Part shown: positions 1 through 5,317 of the stretch, piece by piece
Layout of the letters: every line of letters begins with the position of its first letter
How positions within the stretch are numbered: the first letter of the stretch is position 1
DNA from: QHXW01 sp041486185
Lineage (GTDB): Bacteria > Acidobacteriota > Terriglobia > Bryobacterales > Bryobacteraceae
DNA: 5,317 nucleotides
Assembly: GCA_041486185.1 (NCBI GenBank)
Contig: JBGPKX010000385.1
Coordinates: 1-5,317 of the forward strand
Reading direction: 5' to 3'
Notes under the pieces: generated by a model
The model's input: the letters and a program-made list of their open reading frames with translations, nothing else
The model's database searches: none
What the model was told of the DNA's origin: nothing
Program-made: the position numbers and the translations under genes

Positions 1-830
1 CCGCGCCGCGGGCCCGAGAGAAACGACGTGTAGACGGTAAGCGGCTGGCCGGTGGCGCTGCGTCCCAGCAGGTCCAGGAACACCCCCAGGTCCTGCGCGC
101 GCGGGATCAGCTTCTCGATGCCCGCCACGGCGATGTGGATCTTGGGCGCGGACGTGGTGAGCCGCGCATTGCCTTCGTTCTCCACCACCACCACCGCGCC
201 CGAGTCCGCCACCAGGAAGTTCGCGCCGCTGATCCCGATATCGGCCGCCAGGAATTTCTCCCGCAAGACCCGGCGCGCGATCATGGTCTGCTTTTCGATG
301 ACCGTTTCGCGCGGCACGCCCAGATGTTCGGTCAGCAAGTCCGCTACCTGCTCGCGCGTCTTGTGCAACGCCGGGGCCACGATGTGATACGGCCGCTCGT
401 GCGCGAGCTGGATGATGTACTCACCCAGATCGGTCTCCACGGATTCGAGATGGTGGTGCTCCAGCCGCTCGTTCAGGTCCACCTCTTCGGTGGTCATGGA
501 TTTCGACTTGACGATCAGCTCGGCGCCGTGCTCTTTCGCCAGGCCCAGCACGAAATCGGCTACCTCTTCGGCGTCCCTGCAATAGGCGACTTTCCCGCCA
601 TGCGCCTCGACATTGCGCGCAAACTCTTCCAGGTAATAGTCGAGATGCTCGATGGTGTGCCGCTTCATCGCGTTGGCGTGCGTGCGGAGCTCCTGATAAT
701 CCGGGCAGCCTTCCGGCGTGATGGCCTTGCGGCGCTTCTCGATCAGGCGCCCCGTGGCCGCATAGATAGCAAGTTGCAGCTTGGGATCGGCCAGTGTGGT
801 GTGGATTTTTTCGTCAAAGGCGGCGGACAT
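1..830 (-). CDS. lutB: L-lactate oxidation iron-sulfur protein LutB, 3' end cut by the window edge
   Basis: LutB (also called LldF or YkgF) is the iron-sulfur subunit of the LutABC complex, which oxidises L-lactate to pyruvate in the cytoplasm. The frame is open from the ATG at 828-830 to the left edge and gives 276 residues; the family is usually about 460-480. Family landmarks are VKSKSMTTEEVDLNERLE near residues 108-124, ETDLGEYIIQLA near 132-143 and GISGANFLVADSGAVVVVENEG near 199-220, followed by LTTSAPKIHIAVAGIEK to residue 240. The missing part would carry the two 4Fe-4S CxxCxxC motifs, so cluster binding cannot be checked here. The start lies only 3 nt after the lutA stop, with a weak GGTGA just upstream, so expression is probably coupled to lutA. 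Identity is secure; the true end is outside the window, where lutC would be expected. Confidence 0.95.
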   Translation of the reverse strand, partial: MSAAFDEKIHTTLADPKLQLAIYAATGRLIEKRRKAITPEGCPDYQELRTHANAMKRHTIEHLDYYLEEFARNVEAHGGKVAYCRDAEEVADFVLGLAKEHGAELIVKSKSMTTEEVDLNERLEHHHLESVETDLGEYIIQLAHERPYHIVAPALHKTREQVADLLTEHLGVPRETVIEKQTMIARRVLREKFLAADIGISGANFLVADSGAVVVVENEGNARLTTSAPKIHIAVAGIEKLIPRAQDLGVFLDLLGRSATGQPLTVYTSFLSGPRR

Positions 831-833
831 GGG

Positions 834-1559
834 TCACCGGCTGGCCAGCACTTCGGCGAGATGCATGGCGCGAATCGGCAGGCCGGCGCGGGAGAGCGCC
901 CCCTGAAGCTGCATCAGGCAACTGGAGTCCACGGAGACCACCGCCGAGGCGCCCGTCCGCAAAATCGAGTCGATCTTGTTGCGCGCCATGCCACCGGAGA
1001 CTTCGGCGAACTTCACCGAAAACGTTCCGCCGAATCCGCAGCACTCTTCGGCCGCATCCATCTCGCGCAATTCGAGGCCGCGCACCTTGCCCAACAGCCG
1101 TCGCGGGCCGTCTTTCACCTGCAGCTCGCGTAAGGCGTGGCAACTATCGTGATAGGTCACCACTTCCTCGAGCCGCGCGCCCACGTCATCAACGCCGGCA
1201 ACTTCCAGCAGAAAGCGTGAAAACTCGAACACCTTTGGGGCGAGCTGACGCGCCCGCTCCAGGTAGTCGGGTTCCTTTTCGAAGATGTCTTCGAAATGAT
1301 GCGCGATCATCGACGTGCACGAGCCCGAAGGGACCACGATGTAGTCGGCGCCGCGAAAAACGTCGAGAAAATGCCGTGCCACCTGTCGCGCTTCCTCGCG
1401 GTAGCCGCTGTTGAATGCGGGCTGCCCGCAGCAGGTTTGCCGCTCGGGAAAGTCGACAAGAAAGCCCAGGCGTTCCAATACATCCACGACAGCCATCCCG
1501 ACCTTGGGAAATAGCTGGTCGACAACGCAGGTTACGAAGAGCGAGACGCGGGCGGGCAT
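834..1559 (-). CDS. lutA: L-lactate oxidation (Fe-S)-binding protein LutA
   Basis: LutA (YkgE) is the two-CCG-domain subunit of the LutABC L-lactate-oxidising complex, related to the heterodisulfide-reductase/GlpC cysteine-rich domain. From the ATG at 1557-1559 it has 241 residues, a normal full length. The first CCG domain has C11 in LFVTCVVD, C43-C44 in QTCCGQPAFNSGY and C81 in VPSGSC. The second has C140 in TYHDSCHALREL, C173-C174 in EECCGFGGTF and C214 in VDSSCLMQ. All expected cluster ligands are therefore present. An in-frame GTG at 1581-1583 would add eight residues (VLQSLFPD), but family members begin close to the VSLFVTC motif and that GTG overlaps the candidate -10 box, so I chose the ATG. 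lutB follows after 3 nt in the same direction. No lactate permease or LldR-type regulator gene is in the window. Confidence 0.95.
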   Translation of the reverse strand: MPARVSLFVTCVVDQLFPKVGMAVVDVLERLGFLVDFPERQTCCGQPAFNSGYREEARQVARHFLDVFRGADYIVVPSGSCTSMIAHHFEDIFEKEPDYLERARQLAPKVFEFSRFLLEVAGVDDVGARLEEVVTYHDSCHALRELQVKDGPRRLLGKVRGLELREMDAAEECCGFGGTFSVKFAEVSGGMARNKIDSILRTGASAVVSVDSSCLMQLQGALSRAGLPIRAMHLAEVLASR

Positions 1560-1573
1560 GTCAGGAAACAGAG

Positions 1574-1582
1574 ATTGTAGCA
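1574..1582 (-). promoter_or_regulatory. Candidate extended -10 promoter of lutAB
   Basis: Read on the minus strand this is TGCTACAAT, a TGn-extended -10 element with one mismatch to TATAAT. The 3' end of the hexamer is 14 nt before the lutA ATG, so transcription would start about 6-9 nt before the ATG and leave almost no leader. No good -35 hexamer is found 16-18 nt upstream (the sequence there is close to CCGGTG), which is common for extended -10 promoters. No convincing Shine-Dalgarno sequence is seen before the ATG. This is an inference from motif and position. Confidence 0.45.
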
Positions 1583-1583
1583 C

Positions 1584-1598
1584 TGGCTGCAGCAGCCA
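1584..1598. repeat. Perfect 15-bp dyad, candidate operator for lutAB
   Basis: The plus strand reads TGGCTGC-A-GCAGCCA: two perfect 7-bp arms around one central base. It abuts the extended -10 element on its upstream side and so fills the spacer where RNA polymerase would bind, a typical position for a repressor operator. It does not resemble the LldR (GntR-family) consensus that I remember, so the binding protein is unknown. A 7-bp dyad can occur by chance in GC-rich DNA; the position is the main argument. Confidence 0.45.
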
Positions 1599-1622
1599 CC
1601 GGGTTATTGACTCCCGACGCCG

Positions 1623-1641
1623 AGCTGCTTGCCGAGCAGCT
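1623..1641. repeat. 7-bp inverted repeat able to form a hairpin
   Basis: AGCTGCT at 1623-1629 and AGCAGCT at 1635-1641 are perfect reverse complements around a 5-base loop. On the minus strand the hairpin begins 11 nt after the stop codon of the small basic gene and lies before the lutA promoter region, so it may protect the 3' end of that transcript or help stop it. It has no T-tract on either strand, so it is not a classical intrinsic terminator. Confidence 0.4.
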
Positions 1642-1652
1642 TCATACGGAAT

Positions 1653-1907
1653 TCATCTTGTGCCACTCCCAAAAAGCTTCTCGATGTCCCGAGGCCTCAG
1701 CTTTTCAAACTCTGCGCCTAGTCGTTTCCGGATCGTTTGCAGCCGGCGGTAGCGCCGAAGCACTGTTGCTGTGGTGATTCGTTTTGCGGAACAGGCCTGC
1801 TCAATCCATTTGGAGAGTTCCTTGACCAAGCGCCGACTATAAAAGATATTCCGAGATAAGCCGACTTCGTTGGCGAGCCGCTTTGCCACGATGTCCAGCT
1901 CGCTCAT
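1653..1907 (-). CDS. Small, very basic protein of unknown function
   Basis: I do not recognise this gene. From the ATG at 1905-1907 it encodes 84 residues; a GTG directly before it (1908-1910) would add one. The protein is rich in Arg and Lys, looks wholly helical and has no signal peptide or membrane segment, which suggests a nucleic-acid-binding protein. Residues 28-80, with LSKWIEQA, then ITTATVLRRYRRLQ, then LRPRDIEKLFG, have the spacing of the SAM-like core-binding domain of tyrosine recombinases (typically a W/L-rich helix, a T...RRY..L helix and a DI..L helix). That similarity is by eye and weak. No catalytic recombinase domain follows. Codons include TTA, CTA, AGT, AGA and AGG, which are rare in the flanking genes, so it may be acquired or a remnant. 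It is divergent from the secreted cysteine-rich gene. Alternatives are a stand-alone small DNA-binding protein or a non-coding open frame. Confidence 0.5.
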   Translation of the reverse strand: MSELDIVAKRLANEVGLSRNIFYSRRLVKELSKWIEQACSAKRITTATVLRRYRRLQTIRKRLGAEFEKLRPRDIEKLFGSGTR

Positions 1908-1919
1908 CACAACCCGTTA

Positions 1920-1935
1920 CCGCCGCCCGCCGCCC
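1920..1935 (-). repeat. G-rich GGCGGC repeat upstream of the small basic gene
   Basis: The minus strand reads GGGCGGCGGGCGGCGG, an imperfect 7-base direct repeat of five G-runs two or three bases long, ending 12 nt before the ATG of the small basic gene. Runs this short could form only a two-tier G-quadruplex. It may act in the leader of that gene or be simple GC-rich spacer. Confidence 0.3.
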
Positions 1936-1972
1936 ATATGCTGGGTCAAGCCACACGGCTAAGCATCTTCGG

Positions 1973-1978
1973 TAGAAT
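1973..1978 (+). promoter_or_regulatory. Candidate -10 box of the secreted-protein/epimerase unit
   Basis: TAGAAT matches the TATAAT consensus at five of six positions. It ends 7 nt before the ATG at 1986, so a transcript would begin at or next to that ATG and be leaderless. The region 17 nt upstream (GCCACA) is only a poor -35 match. The box overlaps an in-frame ATG at 1977, which argues against that earlier start being used. Confidence 0.4.
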
Positions 1979-1985
1979 GAAACTG

Positions 1986-2414
1986 ATGCGGCCTCTCATT
2001 CTCTGCTTGCTGGCAACCTTTGCTGCAGTGTGTTTCGCCGAATCTCCCAAGACCGTCGTTACCCCCGCTGCTACTATTCACGGCAAATTGGTCCAGCGCG
2101 ACAATCAGACGCCGGCGATCGAGACCGCGGATCACAAGTTGATCTTGCTCGAAGGCGACGGATCGACCGAACATGTCCTGCACGACAAGCGGCTGGCCGA
2201 GCTGGATGTCGAGGCGAAGGGTCACCTCACGGCGGCGGACCGCTTTCAGGTGGACCCGTTCTACACACGTGCGCTGTACGTCATCAAAGACGGCAAGCGG
2301 CTGATGGTTGCCTACTGGTGCGAGATCTGCTCCATTCGCCAGTATGAGCCTGGCCCTTGCTGGTGCTGCCAGCGCGAGACGAAGCTCGATCTTCACGAGC
2401 CCGGCCCAGAATGA
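1986..2414 (+). CDS. Secreted small cysteine-rich protein of unknown function
   Basis: From the ATG at 1986 this is 142 residues. Residues 1-18 form a clean Sec signal peptide (one Arg, then a hydrophobic run, likely cut after CFA), so the mature protein should be outside the cytoplasm; there is no lipobox. In-frame ATGs at 1938 and 1977 would add 16 or 3 residues, but the first puts a polar stretch ahead of the signal and the second lies inside the -10 box. Residues 30-100 look like short beta strands (IHGKLVQ, HKLILLEGDG, FYTRALYVIKDGKR). The C-terminus holds C112, C115, C125, C127 and C128 in the pattern CxxC-x9-CxCC, within YWCEICSIRQYEPGPCWCC, suggesting a metal site or disulfides. I recall similar proteins in Acidobacteriota but no assigned function. 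Its TGA overlaps the next start as ATGA, so the two genes are translationally coupled. Confidence 0.75.
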   Translation: MRPLILCLLATFAAVCFAESPKTVVTPAATIHGKLVQRDNQTPAIETADHKLILLEGDGSTEHVLHDKRLAELDVEAKGHLTAADRFQVDPFYTRALYVIKDGKRLMVAYWCEICSIRQYEPGPCWCCQRETKLDLHEPGPE

Positions 2415-3442
2415 GAAGCCTGGCCTGGGTACTCCTCCTCCCTATCGTGACCGAAGCCGCTAACTACTCCGCGAAGAAAGGCACGGCCGACGGCGTCGAG
2501 ATCGTGCAGCTCACGGATCGCGCGCACGCGATCGAAGTTTCCATCGTGCCTTCGATTGGAAACATCGCCTATGCGATGACGGTGCACGGGAAGAATATAC
2601 TTTGGTCTCCGTTCAAGAGCCTGGCTGAAATGAAAGCCGCGCCGGCGCTTTGCGGCGTGCCGTTTCTCGAGCCGTGGGCCAACCGCCTGGACCAGGATGC
2701 CTTCTATGCCAACGGCAGGAAGTATCTGCTGAATCCCGATCTCGACAACGTGCGGCGGGATGAGAACCAGAAGCCCATCCACGGCCTGCTGCTGTTCTCG
2801 CCATATTGGAAGGTCACGAAGCTCATGGCGGACGGGCAATCGGCGCGCGTCACCAGCCGCCTGGAATTCTGGCGCTATCCGGCACTGATGGCGCAGTTTC
2901 CCTTCGCGCATACGGTCGAGATGACGTACAAGCTGGCCGGCGGACGGCTTGAAGTCGAAACCCTGCTGGAGAACCAGGCAAGCGACCCGATGCCGGTGGG
3001 CGTGGGCTACCACCCGTACTTTCAGGTGCCGGATATACCGCGTGACCAATGCAAGGTGCACGTCGCCGCGCGCGAGCATCTGGAGCTTTCGCCGCTACTG
3101 ATCCCCACCGGAGAGCGCACGCCCGTGACGTATCCCGACCCGGTTTCGCTCGCCACCACGCAGCTTGACGATGTATTCAGCAATCTCGTGCGCGGCAAAG
3201 ACGAACGCGTGGAATTCTGGGTGGAAGGCGGCGGAAAGAGAATTTCCGTGGTGTACGGTCCGAAGTACACCGTAGCCGTGATCTACGCGCCGCCGGGCAA
3301 GGACTTCATCTGTTTCGAGCCGATGTCCGCCATCACGGACGCGTTCAATCTGGCGCACGCGGGAGTTTACAAAGAATTGCAGAGCATTCCGCCGGGCGGC
3401 ACGTGGCGCGAGAGTTTCTGGATCGTGCCTGGCGGGTTCTGA
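2411..3442 (+). CDS. Secreted aldose 1-epimerase (galactose mutarotase family)
   Basis: Aldose 1-epimerases interconvert the alpha and beta anomers of hexoses such as galactose and glucose. From the ATG at 2411, which overlaps the upstream stop as ATGA, the protein has 343 residues, normal for the family. Landmarks in order: CGVPFLEPWANRL near 81-93, PIHG with H124 (proton-donor-side histidine region), VGYHPYF with H201 (the usual catalytic histidine), LDDVF at 252-256 (sugar-binding aspartate) and ICFEPMSAITDAFN with E303 (catalytic base), so the active site looks complete. Residues 1-17 resemble a short signal peptide (MRSLAWVLLLPIVTEA), which puts it in the periplasm; cytoplasmic GalM lacks this. 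An upstream in-frame ATG at 2357 would give an Arg-rich extension that spoils the signal and lies inside the neighbouring gene. I give no symbol because galM normally means the cytoplasmic Leloir enzyme and the substrate here is unknown. Confidence 0.88.
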   Translation: MRSLAWVLLLPIVTEAANYSAKKGTADGVEIVQLTDRAHAIEVSIVPSIGNIAYAMTVHGKNILWSPFKSLAEMKAAPALCGVPFLEPWANRLDQDAFYANGRKYLLNPDLDNVRRDENQKPIHGLLLFSPYWKVTKLMADGQSARVTSRLEFWRYPALMAQFPFAHTVEMTYKLAGGRLEVETLLENQASDPMPVGVGYHPYFQVPDIPRDQCKVHVAAREHLELSPLLIPTGERTPVTYPDPVSLATTQLDDVFSNLVRGKDERVEFWVEGGGKRISVVYGPKYTVAVIYAPPGKDFICFEPMSAITDAFNLAHAGVYKELQSIPPGGTWRESFWIVPGGF

Positions 3443-3448
3443 CCGCAA

Positions 3449-4012
3449 TTACTCCGACGCGCGGACTTTGGCCAGACGCTGGCGCAGGGGTTCGGGCAGT
3501 CCAGCCTCAATGTCAGGGGTGATCAGGCCGACACCGTCCATGTCGCGGACATGAACGCGATCTTTGTCCCGGAAGCTGGTAAGCTTCATGCGGACAAGAT
3601 CGGCGACCGGCGCGACAAGCAGCCCATCCACATCCGTTGCCGGTGAAAAACCAGGCACGGGTTCTATATATTCCGGGCGCACCTTCTCATTTACGAAAAT
3701 CAGGTGCACGGCGCTGCGAGCTTTGGGCTGGGCGGCATCCACCAGCATGTCTACTCCGGCTGCGTGCCGAAACTCCAGACCGAAGGGTTTCACCACCTGC
3801 GCGATTTTCTCGATATCCGTCCGTCTGACTGCTGCGTCGATATCGCGCGTGAGGCGAGCAGCTATCGGGTCGATCGCGTTCACATGGAGATACACAGCCA
3901 GCCCGCCAACGATTCGGTATTCAATTCCGGCCCGTGACAGTGCAGCCGCGAAACGGCTGGCGAGCTCGCTTAGCTGCTCCACTTGCTTTTCATAGTGCGC
4001 GTTGACCAACAC
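3449..4012 (-). CDS. Nucleotidyltransferase-fold protein (AbiEii/MNT-like)
   Basis: A 187-residue protein with signs of the polymerase-beta-type nucleotidyltransferase fold: IVGGLAVYLH with G36-G37, then LTRDIDAAV with D57 and D59 as the metal-binding pair. A distal VRMKLTSFRDKDRVHVRDM block at 140-158 is typical of the AbiEii-like and related stand-alone families, which include toxins, antitoxins and uncharacterised proteins. The third carboxylate expected near residues 102-106 is not obvious: the strand reads AVHLIFVNE with H103, so activity is uncertain. Family members I recall share this histidine, so it may be a family trait. The start is GTG at 4010-4012; a TTG at 4007-4009 is better spaced from GAGG at 4016-4019 and is an alternative. 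It lies 10 nt downstream of the kinase gene and probably shares its transcript. It ends 6 nt from the convergent epimerase stop, with no visible terminator between. Confidence 0.8.
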   Translation of the reverse strand: MLVNAHYEKQVEQLSELASRFAAALSRAGIEYRIVGGLAVYLHVNAIDPIAARLTRDIDAAVRRTDIEKIAQVVKPFGLEFRHAAGVDMLVDAAQPKARSAVHLIFVNEKVRPEYIEPVPGFSPATDVDGLLVAPVADLVRMKLTSFRDKDRVHVRDMDGVGLITPDIEAGLPEPLRQRLAKVRASE

Positions 4013-4022
4013 TCGCCTCAGA

Positions 4023-4469
4023 TTATCGCACCACGGTTATCCGGCTGAATCCTTCTGCCACCCTGGGCCGTACCAGCTTGGCGGCCATCTTCCGCATCAC
4101 CTCTTCCGGCACCAAGCGCGCGCGGCGGCGATTTCGCGCGAGACATACTTTGAGCGGCACGTCGAAGAACACGGCATCCACACGGCAGCCGTACCGCTCG
4201 GCCATCTGCACGTAGGGACGGCGTTCGCCAGGCGTCAGGTGTGTGGCATCCACGTACGTCACCGCGCGCCCGATGGCGAGCCTCTGCCGCACGAGATATC
4301 GGATCGTGCTGAAGACGCGGCCGTGGATGCTTTGGTCGGTCGCATCGTCCGCCAGGAGCTGGCGAATCGCATCGGAAGAGAGCGCCGTGACGCCCAACCG
4401 CTCGAGATAAGTGGACTTGCCGGAGCCCGGCAAACCCACCAGGATTACGATGCGCTGCCGCTTAGACAA
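4023..4469 (-). CDS. Stand-alone polynucleotide-kinase-like P-loop kinase
   Basis: A 148-residue P-loop kinase. The Walker A motif GLPGSGKST is at 12-20; SSDAIRQLL follows with D33 and R36, where the 5'-OH polynucleotide kinases have a general-base Asp and substrate-binding Arg. Then come DDATDQS at 41-47, YVDATHLTPGERRP at 72-85 and an Arg-rich lid LARNRRRAR at 110-118. This order matches the N-terminal kinase module of bacterial Pnkp (such as Clostridium thermocellum) and the AAA_33 family, as I recall them. The phosphatase and ligase modules of Pnkp are absent. The substrate could be a nucleic-acid 5' end, but related AAA_33 kinases phosphorylate small molecules or proteins. The start is TTG at 4467-4469, overlapping the dehydrogenase stop by 8 nt; no ATG or GTG precedes the P-loop, so TTG with translational coupling is the best choice. 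Confidence 0.85.
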   Translation of the reverse strand: MSKRQRIVILVGLPGSGKSTYLERLGVTALSSDAIRQLLADDATDQSIHGRVFSTIRYLVRQRLAIGRAVTYVDATHLTPGERRPYVQMAERYGCRVDAVFFDVPLKVCLARNRRRARLVPEEVMRKMAAKLVRPRVAEGFSRITVVR

Positions 4470-5317
4470 CGTATCGTTCGGCGTCCAGCAGCCGGCCGGC
4501 GATCTTGCGTCGCAGCTCGATGGCGTTTACCGGCTCGTACTTGGCGAAGCGGCGCAGCACGGCGAGATTGGTGCGCAGATTGTCGCCTTCCGAGCATGCT
4601 GCCAGCACCGTGCGCGCGGTCACTTCGATGTGCGCCATGGCATCGCGCACCAGCACTGCGAGCATCTCGGACGCCTGCGCGCCTTTAGACTGCGCCACGA
4701 GCTTTTGCGTGCGCAGCAGCGTCGATTCCGCCGCGAACACGTCCATGATCACGTCGGTGATGCCGGCCAGCACTTCCTGCTGCTTCTCGAGCTCCATCAA
4801 AAACTTCTGGTAGGCCACGCCCATCAGCAGCAGCGCAATTGTTTTGGAGTTGTGAACGATTTTGATTTCCTCGGCGAACGCGCCTTCACCCGCGCCGCTC
4901 GAAAGGCCCGGACCGCCCAGCACTTCGGCCATCACGCCCTGCGCGGCTTTTACCAGACCCAACTGGCCACGCGCCGCGCGCTTGAGCAGCATGCCGGTCA
5001 CGAGCATGCGGTTGATCTCGTTGGTGCCCTCGAAAATGCGGTTGATGCGTGAATCGCGGTATGCGCGCTCGACAGCGTAATCCTGATGGTAGCCGTAGCC
5101 GCCGTGGATCTGTACGCCTTCGTCCACCACGTAATCCAGCACTTCCGACGCGTAGACCTTGATGATGGAGCACTCGGCCGCGTACTCCTCGATGGCCTTG
5201 AGCATGGTCTGGGAAGCGTTCGGCTGCTCCCAGGAAAATTCCTCGAGCTGCGATTCGATCTGCCCCACCACGCGGTAGGTCATGCTCTCGGCGGCGTAGA
5301 TGCGAATGGCCATCTCG
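4462..5317 (-). CDS. Acyl-CoA dehydrogenase, C-terminal half, 5' end outside the window
   Basis: Acyl-CoA dehydrogenases carry out the FAD-dependent first step of fatty-acid beta-oxidation. The frame is open to the right edge; an ATG at 5311-5313 is internal, since the MAIRIYAAESM sequence there is mid-protein in the family. The last 283 residues contain HGGYGYHQDYAVERAYRDSR at 70-89 and INRIFEGTNEINR at 90-102 (numbered from that Met), where E95 is the catalytic base in most of the family, including MCAD. About 180 further residues follow the usual domain, as in VLCAD/ACAD9-type enzymes and the long bacterial homologues of about 590 residues. The FAD- and acyl-binding N-terminal half is not visible, so chain-length specificity cannot be judged. 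It heads a minus-strand series with the kinase and nucleotidyltransferase genes; its promoter is outside the window. Confidence 0.93.
   Translation of the reverse strand, partial: EMAIRIYAAESMTYRVVGQIESQLEEFSWEQPNASQTMLKAIEEYAAECSIIKVYASEVLDYVVDEGVQIHGGYGYHQDYAVERAYRDSRINRIFEGTNEINRMLVTGMLLKRAARGQLGLVKAAQGVMAEVLGGPGLSSGAGEGAFAEEIKIVHNSKTIALLLMGVAYQKFLMELEKQQEVLAGITDVIMDVFAAESTLLRTQKLVAQSKGAQASEMLAVLVRDAMAHIEVTARTVLAACSEGDNLRTNLAVLRRFAKYEPVNAIELRRKIAGRLLDAERYVV

Noticed and set aside
135..1133. A 332-codon plus-strand open frame opposite lutA and lutB.
   Set aside because: It is antisense to two clearly identified genes; its His/Arg/Gln-rich product is the usual result of reading GC-rich coding DNA on the other strand.
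794..1414. A 206-codon plus-strand open frame rich in Arg, Pro and Ser.
   Set aside because: Lies antisense to lutA, with low-complexity composition and no recognisable motif.
1581..1583. GTG as the start of lutA.
   Set aside because: It overlaps the extended -10 element and adds residues not usual in the family; the ATG at 1557-1559 fits better.
1606..1612. TTGACT on the plus strand as a -35 box.
   Set aside because: No -10 box lies 16-18 nt downstream and no plus-strand gene begins nearby.
1623..1641. The hairpin as an intrinsic terminator.
   Set aside because: No T-tract follows it on either strand, so it is reported only as an inverted repeat.
2393..3079. A 228-codon minus-strand open frame.
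   Set aside because: Antisense to the aldose epimerase, whose catalytic motifs prove the plus-strand frame.
4411..5052. Plus-strand open frames of 213 codons and nearby smaller ones.
   Set aside because: Antisense to the acyl-CoA dehydrogenase C-terminal half; composition is that of a shadow frame.

Overview
The window is GC-rich, densely coded bacterial DNA. Gene content and style suggest a soil-type Acidobacteriota (Solibacteres/Bryobacter-like) chromosome: minimal intergenic space, -10 boxes lying almost on top of the start codons, a secreted aldose epimerase and a VLCAD-type acyl-CoA dehydrogenase. This assignment is an inference from protein style, not from a marker gene. I saw no rRNA, tRNA, CRISPR array or intact mobile element.

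Layout. (1) Positions 1-1559, minus strand: a lactate-utilisation operon reading leftward, lutA then lutB. lutB is cut by the left edge, before its ferredoxin-like C-terminal domain; lutC would be expected beyond the edge. A TG-extended -10 box and a perfect 15-bp dyad lie directly upstream of lutA, the best regulatory signal in the window. (2) Positions 1560-1985: a small accessory stretch with a hairpin, an 84-residue very basic unidentified protein with mixed codon use (minus strand) and a G-rich repeat. (3) Positions 1986-3442, plus strand: a two-gene unit with an ATGA stop/start overlap, encoding a small secreted cysteine-rich protein of unknown function and a secreted aldose 1-epimerase (GalM-type). 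(4) Positions 3449-5317, minus strand and convergent with the previous unit: the C-terminal half of an acyl-CoA dehydrogenase (cut by the right edge), then a stand-alone polynucleotide-kinase-like P-loop kinase overlapping it by 8 nt, then a nucleotidyltransferase-fold protein 10 nt further on.

How they work together: lutAB oxidises L-lactate to pyruvate and the dehydrogenase belongs to fatty-acid beta-oxidation, so both feed central carbon metabolism. The epimerase points to sugar handling outside the cytoplasm. The most unusual association is the Pnkp-like kinase next to a nucleotidyltransferase-fold protein, which could be a small nucleic-acid end-modifying or toxin/antitoxin-like pair, though the sequence alone does not prove any link. 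The other candidates for something undescribed are the 84-residue basic protein and the CxxC...CxCC secreted protein. I do not see clear evidence of a large novel system here.
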